Assembly: GCA_030151225.1 (NCBI GenBank)
Contig: JASLEG010000332.1
Coordinates: 1 to 16,171, forward strand
Length of the DNA: 16,171 nt
From: Burkholderia sp.
GTDB lineage: Bacteria > Pseudomonadota > Gammaproteobacteria > Burkholderiales > Burkholderiaceae
Direction of reading: 5' to 3'
Within the stretch, counting starts at the first letter, position 1, and the number at the start of each line of letters is the position of its first letter. Below, piece by piece: positions 1 through 6,470 of this stretch. The notes under the pieces were generated by a model. That model was not told the origin of the DNA. It searched no databases and saw only the letters and a program-made list of their open reading frames with translations. Position numbers and translations under genes: made by a program.

Positions 1-120
1 GGCGCGAGCGGCGGCAGCGCGATCGGCAAGGGCGGGGCGGCCGCGGGGGCAGGTGCGGCAGGGGGCGCCGGCGCCGGGCTCAAGCGCCCGGCCGGCCGCC
101 CGTGGATGATCAGTCACTGA
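1..120 (+). CDS. C-terminal end of an unidentified upstream gene (partial)
   Basis: The first reading frame is open from the window edge to a TGA at 118-120. It encodes about 39 residues, very rich in glycine and alanine, ending in a more ordinary tail with KRP and the final residues WMISH. The codons end mostly in G or C and include AGC, ATC, CTC and AAG, which fits real coding better than the second frame, although that frame is also open until a TGA at 107-109. The stop lies 20 bases before the amidase start, so the two could share a transcript. Nothing in the tail identifies a family. It could also be non-coding GC-rich sequence. Confidence 0.35.
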   Translation, partial: GASGGSAIGKGGAAAGAGAAGGAGAGLKRPAGRPWMISH

Positions 121-128
121 ACCGAATC

Positions 129-133
129 AGGAG
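129..133 (+). promoter_or_regulatory. Ribosome binding site of amiE
   Basis: AGGAG seven bases before the ATG at 141. It decides the start against the in-frame GTG at 102. Confidence 0.75.
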
Positions 134-140
134 CAGCGCA

Positions 141-1190
141 ATGCGACATGGCGATATTTCGAGCAGCCGCGACGGCGTGGGCGTGGCGGTGGTCAACTAC
201 CGGATGCCGCGCCTGCACACGCGCGCGGAGGTGCTGGAGAACGCGCGCCGGATCGGCGAGATGCTGATCGGCATGAAGCGCGGGCTGCCGGGCATGGATC
301 TCGTGATCTTCCCCGAGTATTCGACGCACGGGATCATGTACGACGAGGCGGAAATGTACGAAACCGCCTCCACGATCCCGGGCGCCGAGACGGAGATCTT
401 CTCGGCCGCGTGCCGTCAGGCCAACGTGTGGGGCGTGTTCTCGATCACGGGCGAGCGCCACGAGCAGCATCCGCACAAGGCGCCGTACAACACGCTGATC
501 CTGGTCGACAACCACGGCGAGATCGTGCAGAAGTACCGCAAGATCATGCCGTGGACGCCGATCGAGGGCTGGTACCCGGGCGACCGCACCTACGTGACGG
601 AAGGGCCGAAGGGGCTGAAGATCAGCCTGATCATCTGCGACGACGGCAACTATCCCGAGATCTGGCGTGACTGCGCGATGCAGGGCGCCGAGCTGATCGT
701 GCGCTGCCAGGGCTACATGTACCCGGCCAAGGAGCAGCAGGTGCTGGTGTCGAAGGCGATGGCGTGGATGAACAACACCTACGTGGCGGTGGCCAACGCG
801 GCCGGCTTCGACGGCGTGTATTCGTACTTCGGGCATTCGGCCATCATCGGCTTCGACGGGCGCACGCTCGGCGAATGCGGCGAGGAGGAGATGGGGGTGC
901 AGTACGCGGAGCTGTCGATGTCGCTGATCCGCGATGCGCGCCGCAACCTGCAGTCGCAGAACCATCTCTACAAGCTGCTGCATCGCGGCTACACGGGCAC
1001 GATCCACTCGGGCGACGGCGTGCACGGCGTGGCCGACTGCCCGTTCGGCTTCTATCGCGACTGGGTTCGGGATCCGCAGAAGGCGCGCGCGGCTGCCGAG
1101 GCGATCACGCGGTCGATGCCGGGCACGCCCGAATGTCCGGTGGAGGGGATTCCGCATTCGGCCGACGCGGCGCCGGGCGGCACGCGCTGA
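141..1190 (+). CDS. amiE: Aliphatic amidase AmiE
   Basis: This 349-residue enzyme hydrolyses short aliphatic amides such as acetamide and propionamide to the carboxylic acid and ammonia in the cytoplasm, giving the cell carbon and nitrogen. It belongs to the nitrilase superfamily and matches Pseudomonas AmiE (346 residues) almost from end to end. The catalytic residues fall at the standard positions: Glu59 (in FPEYS), Lys134 (in KYRK), Glu142 (in IEGW) and the nucleophile Cys166 (in LIICDDGNYPE). The start is the ATG at 141, because family members begin MRHGDISSS and an AGGAG site lies at 129-133. A GTG start at 102 would add 13 unrelated residues. The Pseudomonas amiBCRS partners are not seen downstream. 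The close relative formamidase AmiF is less likely given the N-terminus and overall match. Confidence 0.96.
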   Translation: MRHGDISSSRDGVGVAVVNYRMPRLHTRAEVLENARRIGEMLIGMKRGLPGMDLVIFPEYSTHGIMYDEAEMYETASTIPGAETEIFSAACRQANVWGVFSITGERHEQHPHKAPYNTLILVDNHGEIVQKYRKIMPWTPIEGWYPGDRTYVTEGPKGLKISLIICDDGNYPEIWRDCAMQGAELIVRCQGYMYPAKEQQVLVSKAMAWMNNTYVAVANAAGFDGVYSYFGHSAIIGFDGRTLGECGEEEMGVQYAELSMSLIRDARRNLQSQNHLYKLLHRGYTGTIHSGDGVHGVADCPFGFYRDWVRDPQKARAAAEAITRSMPGTPECPVEGIPHSADAAPGGTR

Positions 1191-1216
1191 TCGGCACCCG
1201 ATCCGGGCCGTGCCGC
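1177..1216 (+). terminator. Possible terminator hairpin after amiE
   Basis: An 8-base inverted repeat, GCGGCACG (1177-1184) with CGTGCCGC (1209-1216), encloses a second perfect hairpin, GATCGG-CAC-CCGATC (1189-1203). The structure spans the amiE stop codon. There is no T-run, so it may only stabilise the 3' end or act with Rho. It also lies at the 3' end of the opposing regulator remnant. Confidence 0.35.
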
Positions 1217-1841
1217 GCAGTGATTGCCGCGCTGGCCTGCTGGAGCGGCGCGACGTACTGCGCCTTCGTGCCGGCGCCGCAGCGCATGGTCGGAAACGAG
1301 ATCGAGAGCGCTGCCGCCACCTGCCCGGTGGGGTCGAACACCGGCACCGCCAGGCACATCAGGCCGTCTTCCTGTTCCTCGTCGTCCTCGCCGTAGCCGA
1401 GGGCGCGCACGTGCGGCAGGATGCTCCGCACCGCGTCGGCCGAGCCCAGCGTCTATTACGTGGCGCGGTGGAAGGTCAGGCCCGCGAGCACCGCGCGCGC
1501 CGCCTCGGGGCCATCCACGCGAGCAGCACCTTGCCGATCGCGGTGCTGTACGGCGGATTGGTGCGGCCGATGCGCGAGTGCATGCGCAGGCCGTAATCGG
1601 CATCGATCGTGAGCCGGTAGCGCTCGGTCTCGTCCTCCTGCGCCACGAAGCCGAGCGTCTTGAGTGTCTGCAGGAAGCGGTGCACGGTGGTCTTCGACAT
1701 GCCCAGGCGCTGCGACAGCGCGCTGATGCCGATCGGGCCGTGCGCACCGAGCGCCTCGAGCACCGCGAAGGCCTTGCCCGCGGTCGAGCCGTCGGCACCG
1801 CTGGCGGCGGGGGCGGCCTCGTCACTGCGCTGCCCGAGCAT
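1192..1841 (-). pseudogene. Decayed IclR-family transcriptional regulator (KdgR-like by context)
   Basis: Reading from 1841 downwards, the first 79 residues form a normal IclR N-terminus with a winged helix-turn-helix (about residues 23-79, including ISALSQRLGMSKTTVHRF), preceded by an AGAGGGAAG ribosome site. The sequence then jumps from YRLTI straight to DADYGLRMHSRIGR near 1604. Intact family members carry roughly 50 residues there, the first part of the effector-binding domain. After LLAWMAP a one-base loss near 1510 shifts the frame. Read in the corrected frame (EAARAVLAGLTFHRAT), two adjacent stops, TAA TAG, follow at about 1453-1458. Homology resumes with RSILPHVRALGYGEDDEEQEDG and runs to about AITARHG. 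The native stop is not clear, and the last open frame runs on into amiE. The gene is divergent from kdgT, so it was probably that gene's regulator. It cannot make a functional full-length protein. Confidence 0.9.
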
Positions 1842-1935
1842 CGCTTCCCTCTGCCGTCGTCCGTCGAATGTGAATCAGGCCGTGAGCATAGCCTGTCCGG
1901 GTCGCGGAATGAACCGCCGTGCGCGCACGGAGCAT

Positions 1936-1950
1936 CGGAACGCCGTTCCG
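1936..1950. promoter_or_regulatory. Perfect 15-bp palindrome, candidate operator
   Basis: CGGAACG-C-CGTTCCG is a perfect 7-1-7 inverted repeat in the control region between the divergent regulator remnant and kdgT. It shares the core GGAAYRCCGTTCC with the site at 2023-2035. IclR-family proteins bind such short palindromes between divergent genes. The assignment to this regulator is inferred. Confidence 0.5.
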
Positions 1951-2022
1951 TTTTTAAGTTTCAGCTTAATTCTCCATGCTGCGGCCCGCAGGGTTAACCG
2001 CGATGTAAGACGACTGACGAAT

Positions 2023-2035
2023 GGAATACCGTTCC
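2023..2035. promoter_or_regulatory. Second candidate operator upstream of kdgT
   Basis: GGAATACCGTTCC differs from the core of the 1937-1949 palindrome at only two of 13 positions, and both differences are in the centre. It lies 63 bases before the kdgT GTG. A further half-site, ATTCC (2039-2043), pairs with its GGAAT. It is probably an operator for the same regulator. The centre-to-centre distance to the first site is 86 bases. Confidence 0.45.
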
Positions 2036-2098
2036 GGCATTCCGTCTGGAGACGACGGATTCGACAACGGACGCGCACGTCCACGGACGGAGAGCCTT

Positions 2099-3132
2099 GT
2101 GAACATCAAGAGAGTCATCGATCGGGTACCGGGCGGGCTGATGCTGGTGCCGATGCTGCTGGGCGCCTGCGTCCACACCTTCTCGCCCGATTCGGGCAAG
2201 TACTTCGGTTCCTTCACGAACGGCCTGATCTCGGGCACGGTGCCGATCCTGGCCGTGTGGTTCTTCTGCATGGGGGCGACGATCGACCTGCGCGCCACCG
2301 GCGTGGTGCTGCGCAAGTCGGGCACGCTGGTGCTGACCAAGACCCTGGTGGCCTGGCTCGTCACGCTGGCGTGCGCGCAGTTCATCCCGGTGGACGGCGT
2401 GAAGGGCGGGCTGTTCGCGGGGCTGTCGCTGCTCGCGATCGTGGCTTCGATGGACATGACCAACGGCGGCCTCTACGCGGCCGTGATGCAGCAGTACGGC
2501 ACGCGCGAGGAGGCCGGCGCGTTCGTGCTGATGTCGCTCGAATCGGGGCCGCTCGTCAGCATGACGATCCTCGGCGCGACCGGGGCGGCCGTGTTCGAGC
2601 CGCGGCTGTTCGTGGGGGCGGTGCTGCCATTCCTGATCGGCTTCGCGCTCGGCAATCTCGACCGCGACCTGCGCGACCTGTTCGGCCGCTGTGTGCATCC
2701 GCTGATCCCGTTCTTCGGCTTCGCGCTGGGCAACGGCATCGACCTGCACGTGATCGCCAAGAGCGGTGTGCCCGGCATCCTGATCGGCCTGGCCGTGATC
2801 GTGGTGACCGGCGTGCCGCTGATCCTCGCCGACCGCTTCATCGCCGGCGGCAACGGCACGGCCGGGATCGCGGCCTCGTCCACGGCGGGCGCGGCGGTGG
2901 CGAATCCGGCCATCATCGGCGAGATGGTGCCGCAGTTCAAACCGCTGGTGCCGGCGCCACCGTCACGGTGGCCACGGCCTGCCTGATCACGGCGATCCTG
3001 GTGCCGATCGTCACCGCGATGTGGGCGCGCCGCTTCGCGCGGCCGGTGGCCGACGGCGCCGCGGCCGGTGCAGCGGATGCCGCCGCGCTGCACGAGGTGG
3101 GTGTCCCGGCGCACCGGCAGGGACACATCTGA
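2099..3132 (+). pseudogene. kdgT: 2-keto-3-deoxygluconate permease KdgT, frameshifted near the C-terminus
   Basis: KdgT imports 2-keto-3-deoxygluconate, a pectin and hexuronate breakdown product, with protons across the inner membrane. The match to enterobacterial KdgT (about 327 residues) is close throughout, for example GKYFGSFTNG, VPILAVWFFCMGA, AAMDMTNGGLY-like and MSLESGPL stretches, with about ten hydrophobic segments. The start is a GTG at 2099 after a GGAGAG site, giving M-N-I-K-R-V as in homologues; a start at 2021 would add 26 unrelated residues. Near 2955 one G appears to be missing (GCGCC where GCGGCC is expected), so the frame ends at TGA 2984-2986 after an unrelated tail. The other frame continues correctly (ATVTVATACLITAILVPIVTAMW) to a TGA at 3130-3132. 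The last membrane segment is lost. A sequencing error is possible, but the divergent regulator is also broken. Confidence 0.85.
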
Positions 3133-3143
3133 GGTCAGACGTC

Positions 3144-3170
3144 GCGCGCGCCGGCTGGGGCGGCGCGCGC
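3144..3170 (+). terminator. Hairpin after kdgT
   Basis: GCGCGCGCCG (3144-3153) pairs perfectly with CGGCGCGCGC (3161-3170) around a 7-base loop. It begins 11 bases after the intended kdgT stop and is followed by AAATTTGCT, a weak T-rich tail. It fits a terminator separating kdgT from the phosphatase gene. Confidence 0.5.
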
Positions 3171-3220
3171 AAATTTGCTATCTTCCGGGGTCGCCGCCGC
3201 GCTTTGCTCACTGACGCCCC

Positions 3221-3841
3221 ATGACCGACCGTATCGTCGCCGCCTTCGATTTCGACGGCACCATCACCACCACCGACAGTTTTCGCCACTTCGTGCAACA
3301 GGCCGTGGGCCTGCGCCGCTTCGCCTGCGCGGGGCTGCGCGCGCTGCCGTGGATCCTCGCCATGAAGGCCGGCCGGATCTCGCGCGGCGCGGCCAAGGCG
3401 AAATTCGCGTGGTTCGCCTTCGGGCCGATCGCGGCCACCGAGCTCGACGCGCTCGCCACCCGCTTCGTCGCCACCGAACTGCCGCGCCTCGTGCGTCCCG
3501 AGATGCTTGCGCGCGTGCGCGAACATCAGGCGCGCGGGCACACCGTGCTGCTGGTCAGCGCGTCGCCGTCACTGTATCTGGAGAAATGGGCGGCCACGGC
3601 CGGCTTCGACGCGGTGCTGGCCACGCGGCTCGGATTCGAGCAGGGCCGCTTCACGGGCCGCCTCGACGGCGAGAACTGCTGGGGGCCGCAGAAGGTCGTG
3701 CGGCTCGCGGCGTGGTGGGGCAGCGAGCCGCCCGTGAAGCTGTATGCCTACGGCGACAGTCGCGGCGACAAGGAAATGGCCGAACGTGCCGACTGGTCGT
3801 GGATTCGTGGCCAGGGGCCGATGGGTGCGCTCGACGCCTGA
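3221..3841 (+). CDS. HAD-superfamily subfamily IB phosphatase
   Basis: A 206-residue soluble hydrolase of the haloacid dehalogenase superfamily, subclass IB (the SerB/PgpC-like group), which removes phosphate from small molecules using an aspartyl-phosphate intermediate. Motif I is DFDGT, with nucleophile Asp10 and acid/base Asp12. Motif II is the serine in LLVSAS (Ser113). A motif III lysine is at 158 (WGPQK). Motif IV is YGDSRGD (Asp179, Asp183), binding magnesium. A helical cap of about 70 residues follows motif I, as in phosphoserine phosphatase. The substrate cannot be told from sequence. Phosphoserine, phosphatidylglycerophosphate and other phosphate esters are all possible. The start is the ATG at 3221, directly before the conserved first strand, although no clear ribosome site precedes it. 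It stands alone, convergent with suhB. Confidence 0.88.
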   Translation: MTDRIVAAFDFDGTITTTDSFRHFVQQAVGLRRFACAGLRALPWILAMKAGRISRGAAKAKFAWFAFGPIAATELDALATRFVATELPRLVRPEMLARVREHQARGHTVLLVSASPSLYLEKWAATAGFDAVLATRLGFEQGRFTGRLDGENCWGPQKVVRLAAWWGSEPPVKLYAYGDSRGDKEMAERADWSWIRGQGPMGALDA

Positions 3842-3876
3842 GCCGATGTCGGGCCGGCAAACGCGCCGGTAAACGA

Positions 3877-3910
3877 TCACGGCCCGCATCGTCGCCGATG
3901 CGGGCCGTGA
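3877..3910. terminator. Bidirectional terminator hairpin between convergent genes
   Basis: TCACGGCCCGCATCG (3877-3891) and CGATGCGGGCCGTGA (3896-3910) form a perfect 15-bp stem with a 4-base loop, placed between the stops of the HAD phosphatase (3841) and suhB (3951). On the suhB strand a short T-containing tail (TCGTTT) follows. On the plus strand there is no T-run. The placement and perfection strongly suggest it ends both transcripts. Confidence 0.75.
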
Positions 3911-3950
3911 ATGTCGTGCACGTCGTTGCCGGGCACGCACCCGGCCTAGC

Positions 3951-4772
3951 TTATTGTGCCGGCTGCTGCGCGGCCGCGTCGCCGCCGACGTGCGAGTAGC
4001 GGTTCAGGATCGGGATCATCTGCGCGTAGACCTTCGGGTTCGCCGCGACGATCTCGCGACGCTCGAGGAAGTCCGCCTCGCCGTGGTAGTTGCCCACCAG
4101 GCCGCCGGCCTCGGTGATCAGCAGGCTGCCTGCGGCGATGTCCCAGATGTTGATGCCCTGCTCGAAGAACGCATCGAGCCGGCCCGCCGCGACGTTCGCG
4201 AGGTCGAGCGCGGCCGCGCCGGGGCGGCGCAGGCCCGTGCAGGCCTGGGTCATGTCCATGAACAGGCGCGTGTACTGCTCGAGGCCGTCCTTCTCGCGGA
4301 ACGGGAAGCCCGTGCCCACCAGCGCATCGGCCAGGCGGTCGCGGCGGCCGACGCGGATGCGGCGGTCGTTCAGGTACGCGCCGCGGCCGCGGGTGGCCGT
4401 GAACAGGTCGTTGTGGTTCGGATCGTAGACGACGGCCTGCTGCACCACGCCGCGATGCGCGAGCGCGATCGACACGCAGTAGTACGGGAAGCCGTGGATG
4501 AAGTTGGTGGTGCCGTCGAGCGGATCGATGATCCAGACGAATTCGGACTCGTTGTCCGACTTGCCCGATTCCTCGGCCAGGATCGCGTGATCCGGGTAGG
4601 CCGTCTTCAGCGTTTCGATGATAGCGTCTTCCGCGGCCTTGTCGACCTCGGTCACGAAATCGTTGTGCTGCTTCTTGCGGACCTCGACCATGTCGAGATC
4701 GAGCGACGCACGATTGATGATCTGTCCGGCGCGGCGCGCAGCCTTGACAGCGATGTTGAGCATGGGATGCAT
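3951..4772 (-). CDS. suhB: Inositol-1-monophosphatase family protein SuhB
   Basis: A 273-residue magnesium-dependent phosphatase that hydrolyses inositol monophosphate. In E. coli SuhB also joins the Nus antitermination complex on rRNA transcripts; whether this one does cannot be read from sequence. The metal-binding signature is complete: Glu67 in LAEESG, Asp83-Pro-Leu-Asp86-Gly-Thr-Thr in IIDPLDGTTNF, and Asp211 in the C-terminal WDIAAG motif. Length fits E. coli SuhB (267) plus a short alanine/glutamine tail. The chosen ATG at 4772 follows an AGGATCAGG stretch; the next in-frame ATG, three codons on, is an alternative. It is transcribed divergently from trmJ. Confidence 0.95.
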   Translation of the reverse strand: MHPMLNIAVKAARRAGQIINRASLDLDMVEVRKKQHNDFVTEVDKAAEDAIIETLKTAYPDHAILAEESGKSDNESEFVWIIDPLDGTTNFIHGFPYYCVSIALAHRGVVQQAVVYDPNHNDLFTATRGRGAYLNDRRIRVGRRDRLADALVGTGFPFREKDGLEQYTRLFMDMTQACTGLRRPGAAALDLANVAAGRLDAFFEQGINIWDIAAGSLLITEAGGLVGNYHGEADFLERREIVAANPKVYAQMIPILNRYSHVGGDAAAQQPAQ

Positions 4773-5128
4773 GAGCCTGATCCTGTAGCCGGCGGCACGG
4801 GGCCGCCACGAAGTGGGTTGGAAGCCGGCGAAGCGCCCGCCCGGCAGGACCGGCGGACGTTTCGCAGACGGAAGACGCGAATTGGCAAAGAGCGGGGCGC
4901 GGGCGGCGGCACGGGTTTCCGGGCGGGCTGCGGGCGCAAAAACGGCATTTTACCCGAACCTGCGGGTTTTTCCGACTATCGTTGCCTAGGCCGTTCGGCC
5001 GGGTGGGCGCGGCGCGGCGTTGGCGATACCATTACGGCTCGTCGTGCCGGTTGGCGGGCTGGTTGTCGCGCCAGCGCTTCCCGGCGCCATTTCCCGCATC
5101 ACCCGTTTTTTTCGTCGGATCGATCACG
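4773..5128. other. Divergent control region between suhB and trmJ (356 bp)
   Basis: No gene is supported here. It holds the start regions of both divergent transcripts and a small terminator-like hairpin at 4952-4971. TAAAAT on the minus strand (4947-4952) could be the -10 of suhB, and TACCAT near 5024 could be the -10 of trmJ, but neither has a convincing -35 partner. An open frame from a TTG at 4982 reads into trmJ, but its first 49 residues look unlike the methyltransferase family. Confidence 0.5.
4952..4971 (+). terminator. Small hairpin with T-run ahead of trmJ
   Basis: ACCCG-AACCTG-CGGGT followed by TTTT gives a 5-bp stem and T-tract resembling a weak intrinsic terminator reading towards trmJ. 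It could terminate stray upstream transcription or attenuate trmJ. The stem is short, so it may be chance. Confidence 0.3.
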
Positions 5129-5938
5129 TTGGACACCTCGCAACCTACCCCGGCCTCGCCGTCCGCTTCCGCCTCCACCCCGGCTGCCTCCGCCGCCGCG
5201 TTCGCGGCCGCGCGCTTCGTGCTGGTCGAGCCGAGCCATCCCGGCAACGTCGGCGCGGCCGCGCGCGCGCTCAAGACCATGGGTTTCTCGCGGCTCGTGC
5301 TGGTGTCGCCGCGCGTGGCCGACGTGCTGGCCGATCCCGAGGCGGTGGCGATGGCGAGCGGCGCCGACGACGTGCTGGCCGCCACCCGCGTGGTGGCCAC
5401 GCTCGACGAGGCGCTGGCCGGCGTGCAGTGGTCGGTGGCACTGACCGCGCGCAGCCGCGAATACGGGCCGCCGCGGCTCGCGCCGCGTGCGGCCGCCGGC
5501 GAGGCGCGCGCCCAGCTCGCGAGCGGCGAGATCGCCTTCGTGTTCGGCAACGAGCGCGTGGGCCTGTCGAACGAGCACGTCGAGCGCTGCAGCGCGATCG
5601 CGCACATTTCGGCCAATCCCGATTACAGCTCGCTGAACCTGTCGCAGGCGATCCAGGTGCTCGCCTACGAGCTGCGCGTGGCGCTGCTCGAGGGCGAGGC
5701 GCAGCCGATGCACGACGGCGCGGCCGGCACGCCCGCACAGGCCGAGGAGATCGAGCAGATGTTCGCGCACCTCGAATCGGCGCTGGTCGCGCTCGAGTTT
5801 CTCGACCCGCGCAATCCGAAGAAGCTGATGTCGCGCCTGCGGCGGCTGTTCTCGCGCGCGCGACTCGAGCGCGAGGAAGTCAACATCCTGCGCGGCATCG
5901 CCAAGCACGTCCTGATGAAGTCGGGCGAGGAGCGCTGA
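5129..5938 (+). CDS. trmJ: tRNA (cytidine/uridine-32-2'-O)-methyltransferase TrmJ
   Basis: A 269-residue SPOUT-class methyltransferase that uses S-adenosylmethionine to methylate the 2'-OH of nucleotide 32 in the anticodon loop of several tRNAs. The signature blocks are present in order: substrate and fold motif FVLVEPSHPGNVGAAARALKTMGF (residues 30-53), FVFGNERVGLSNEHVERC (137-154), and the cofactor-knot motif SSLNLSQAIQVLAYELR (167-183). A helical C-terminal extension follows (about 205-269). The first 25 residues are a proline/serine/alanine-rich low-complexity tail. No ATG fits. The TTG at 5129 follows a GGAT site and gives MDTSQPTPAS. A later start would cut into the first beta strand. 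The exact start is therefore the weak point. Confidence 0.9.
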   Translation: MDTSQPTPASPSASASTPAASAAAFAAARFVLVEPSHPGNVGAAARALKTMGFSRLVLVSPRVADVLADPEAVAMASGADDVLAATRVVATLDEALAGVQWSVALTARSREYGPPRLAPRAAAGEARAQLASGEIAFVFGNERVGLSNEHVERCSAIAHISANPDYSSLNLSQAIQVLAYELRVALLEGEAQPMHDGAAGTPAQAEEIEQMFAHLESALVALEFLDPRNPKKLMSRLRRLFSRARLEREEVNILRGIAKHVLMKSGEER

Positions 5939-6037
5939 GGCGCCTATCCGGCCATCGCCACTGCCCAGCCCGGCGGCAATACCCGCGGTGCCGGCAAGGG
6001 CAAGTTCGCGGCCTCGGCAGCCGTGCGCGGCTGCTCC

Positions 6038-6043
6038 TACAAT
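6038..6043 (+). promoter_or_regulatory. Relict -10 element of cysE
   Basis: TACAAT, a good -10 match, sits about 65 bases before the first recognisable CysE homology. No clear -35 lies 16-18 bases upstream. It probably marks the old cysE promoter. Confidence 0.3.
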
Positions 6044-6050
6044 CGTCGCT

Positions 6051-6437
6051 CGCCTCATAAGCTTATGGCGCAGGCGAATAAGGGCCGCGCCCGCGCGCGG
6101 CGCCCGGGAAGTGCTGACCTGTTACCCGGGCATCCACGCGCTGATCTTCCACCGCGTCGCGCACGCGGGCTGGCGGCGCGGCCATCGCTGGTTCGGCCGC
6201 TTAGTCTCGCAGATCGGCCGCTTCATGACCGGCATCGAGCTCCATCCCGGCGCCACGATCGGGCGGCGCGTATTCATCGATCACGGCATGGGTGTGGTGG
6301 TGGGCGAGACCGCGATCTTCGGCGACGATCCCGTCTTGCTGGCGATGCACCGCCTGATCGATCATGCGAAGGAAGCGCAACGCGTGGACGAGGTGGTGGC
6401 CGCACTCGAGGGGCACACGCTGGAGCAGACGGGCTGA
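6051..6437 (+). pseudogene. cysE: Serine O-acetyltransferase CysE remnant, catalytic beta-helix deleted
   Basis: CysE acetylates serine as the first step of cysteine synthesis. From 6108 the frame reads EVLTCYPGIHALIFHRVAHA and continues through FMTGIELHPGATIGRRVFIDHGMGVVVGETAIFGDD, the normal helical domain and first hexapeptide coil. At about 6329 it then jumps in frame to PVLLAMHRLIDHAKEAQRVDEVVAALE, which is the extreme C-terminal segment of Burkholderia CysE. Nearly all of the left-handed beta-helix is missing, including the YQGVTLGG region, the second catalytic histidine and the acetyl-CoA site. The N-terminus is also eroded: no start codon leads into the family's usual first residues, and the conserved Trp before EVLTCYP is Arg. 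A translated product would be about a third to a half of normal length and inactive. The position directly after trmJ is the usual cysE position, so this is the native copy. Confidence 0.88.
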
Positions 6438-6470
6438 AGGCGGATCGAGGAAACGCCGCGCGGCTCGCGC

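Noticed and set aside
1..100. GC-rich repeat-like sequence at the left edge as a repeat element
   Set aside because: It reads well as a Gly/Ala-rich protein tail, and no unit repeats exactly. No direct-repeat array or CRISPR was seen anywhere in the window.
1421..1612. Small plus-strand frames inside the IclR remnant
   Set aside because: The minus strand carries clear IclR homology. The plus-strand frames have no start signals or family resemblance.
2940..2990. Programmed ribosomal frameshifting in kdgT
   Set aside because: There is no slippery heptamer or obvious downstream pseudoknot at the shift, and KdgT homologues are made from a single frame. A mutation or sequencing error is simpler.
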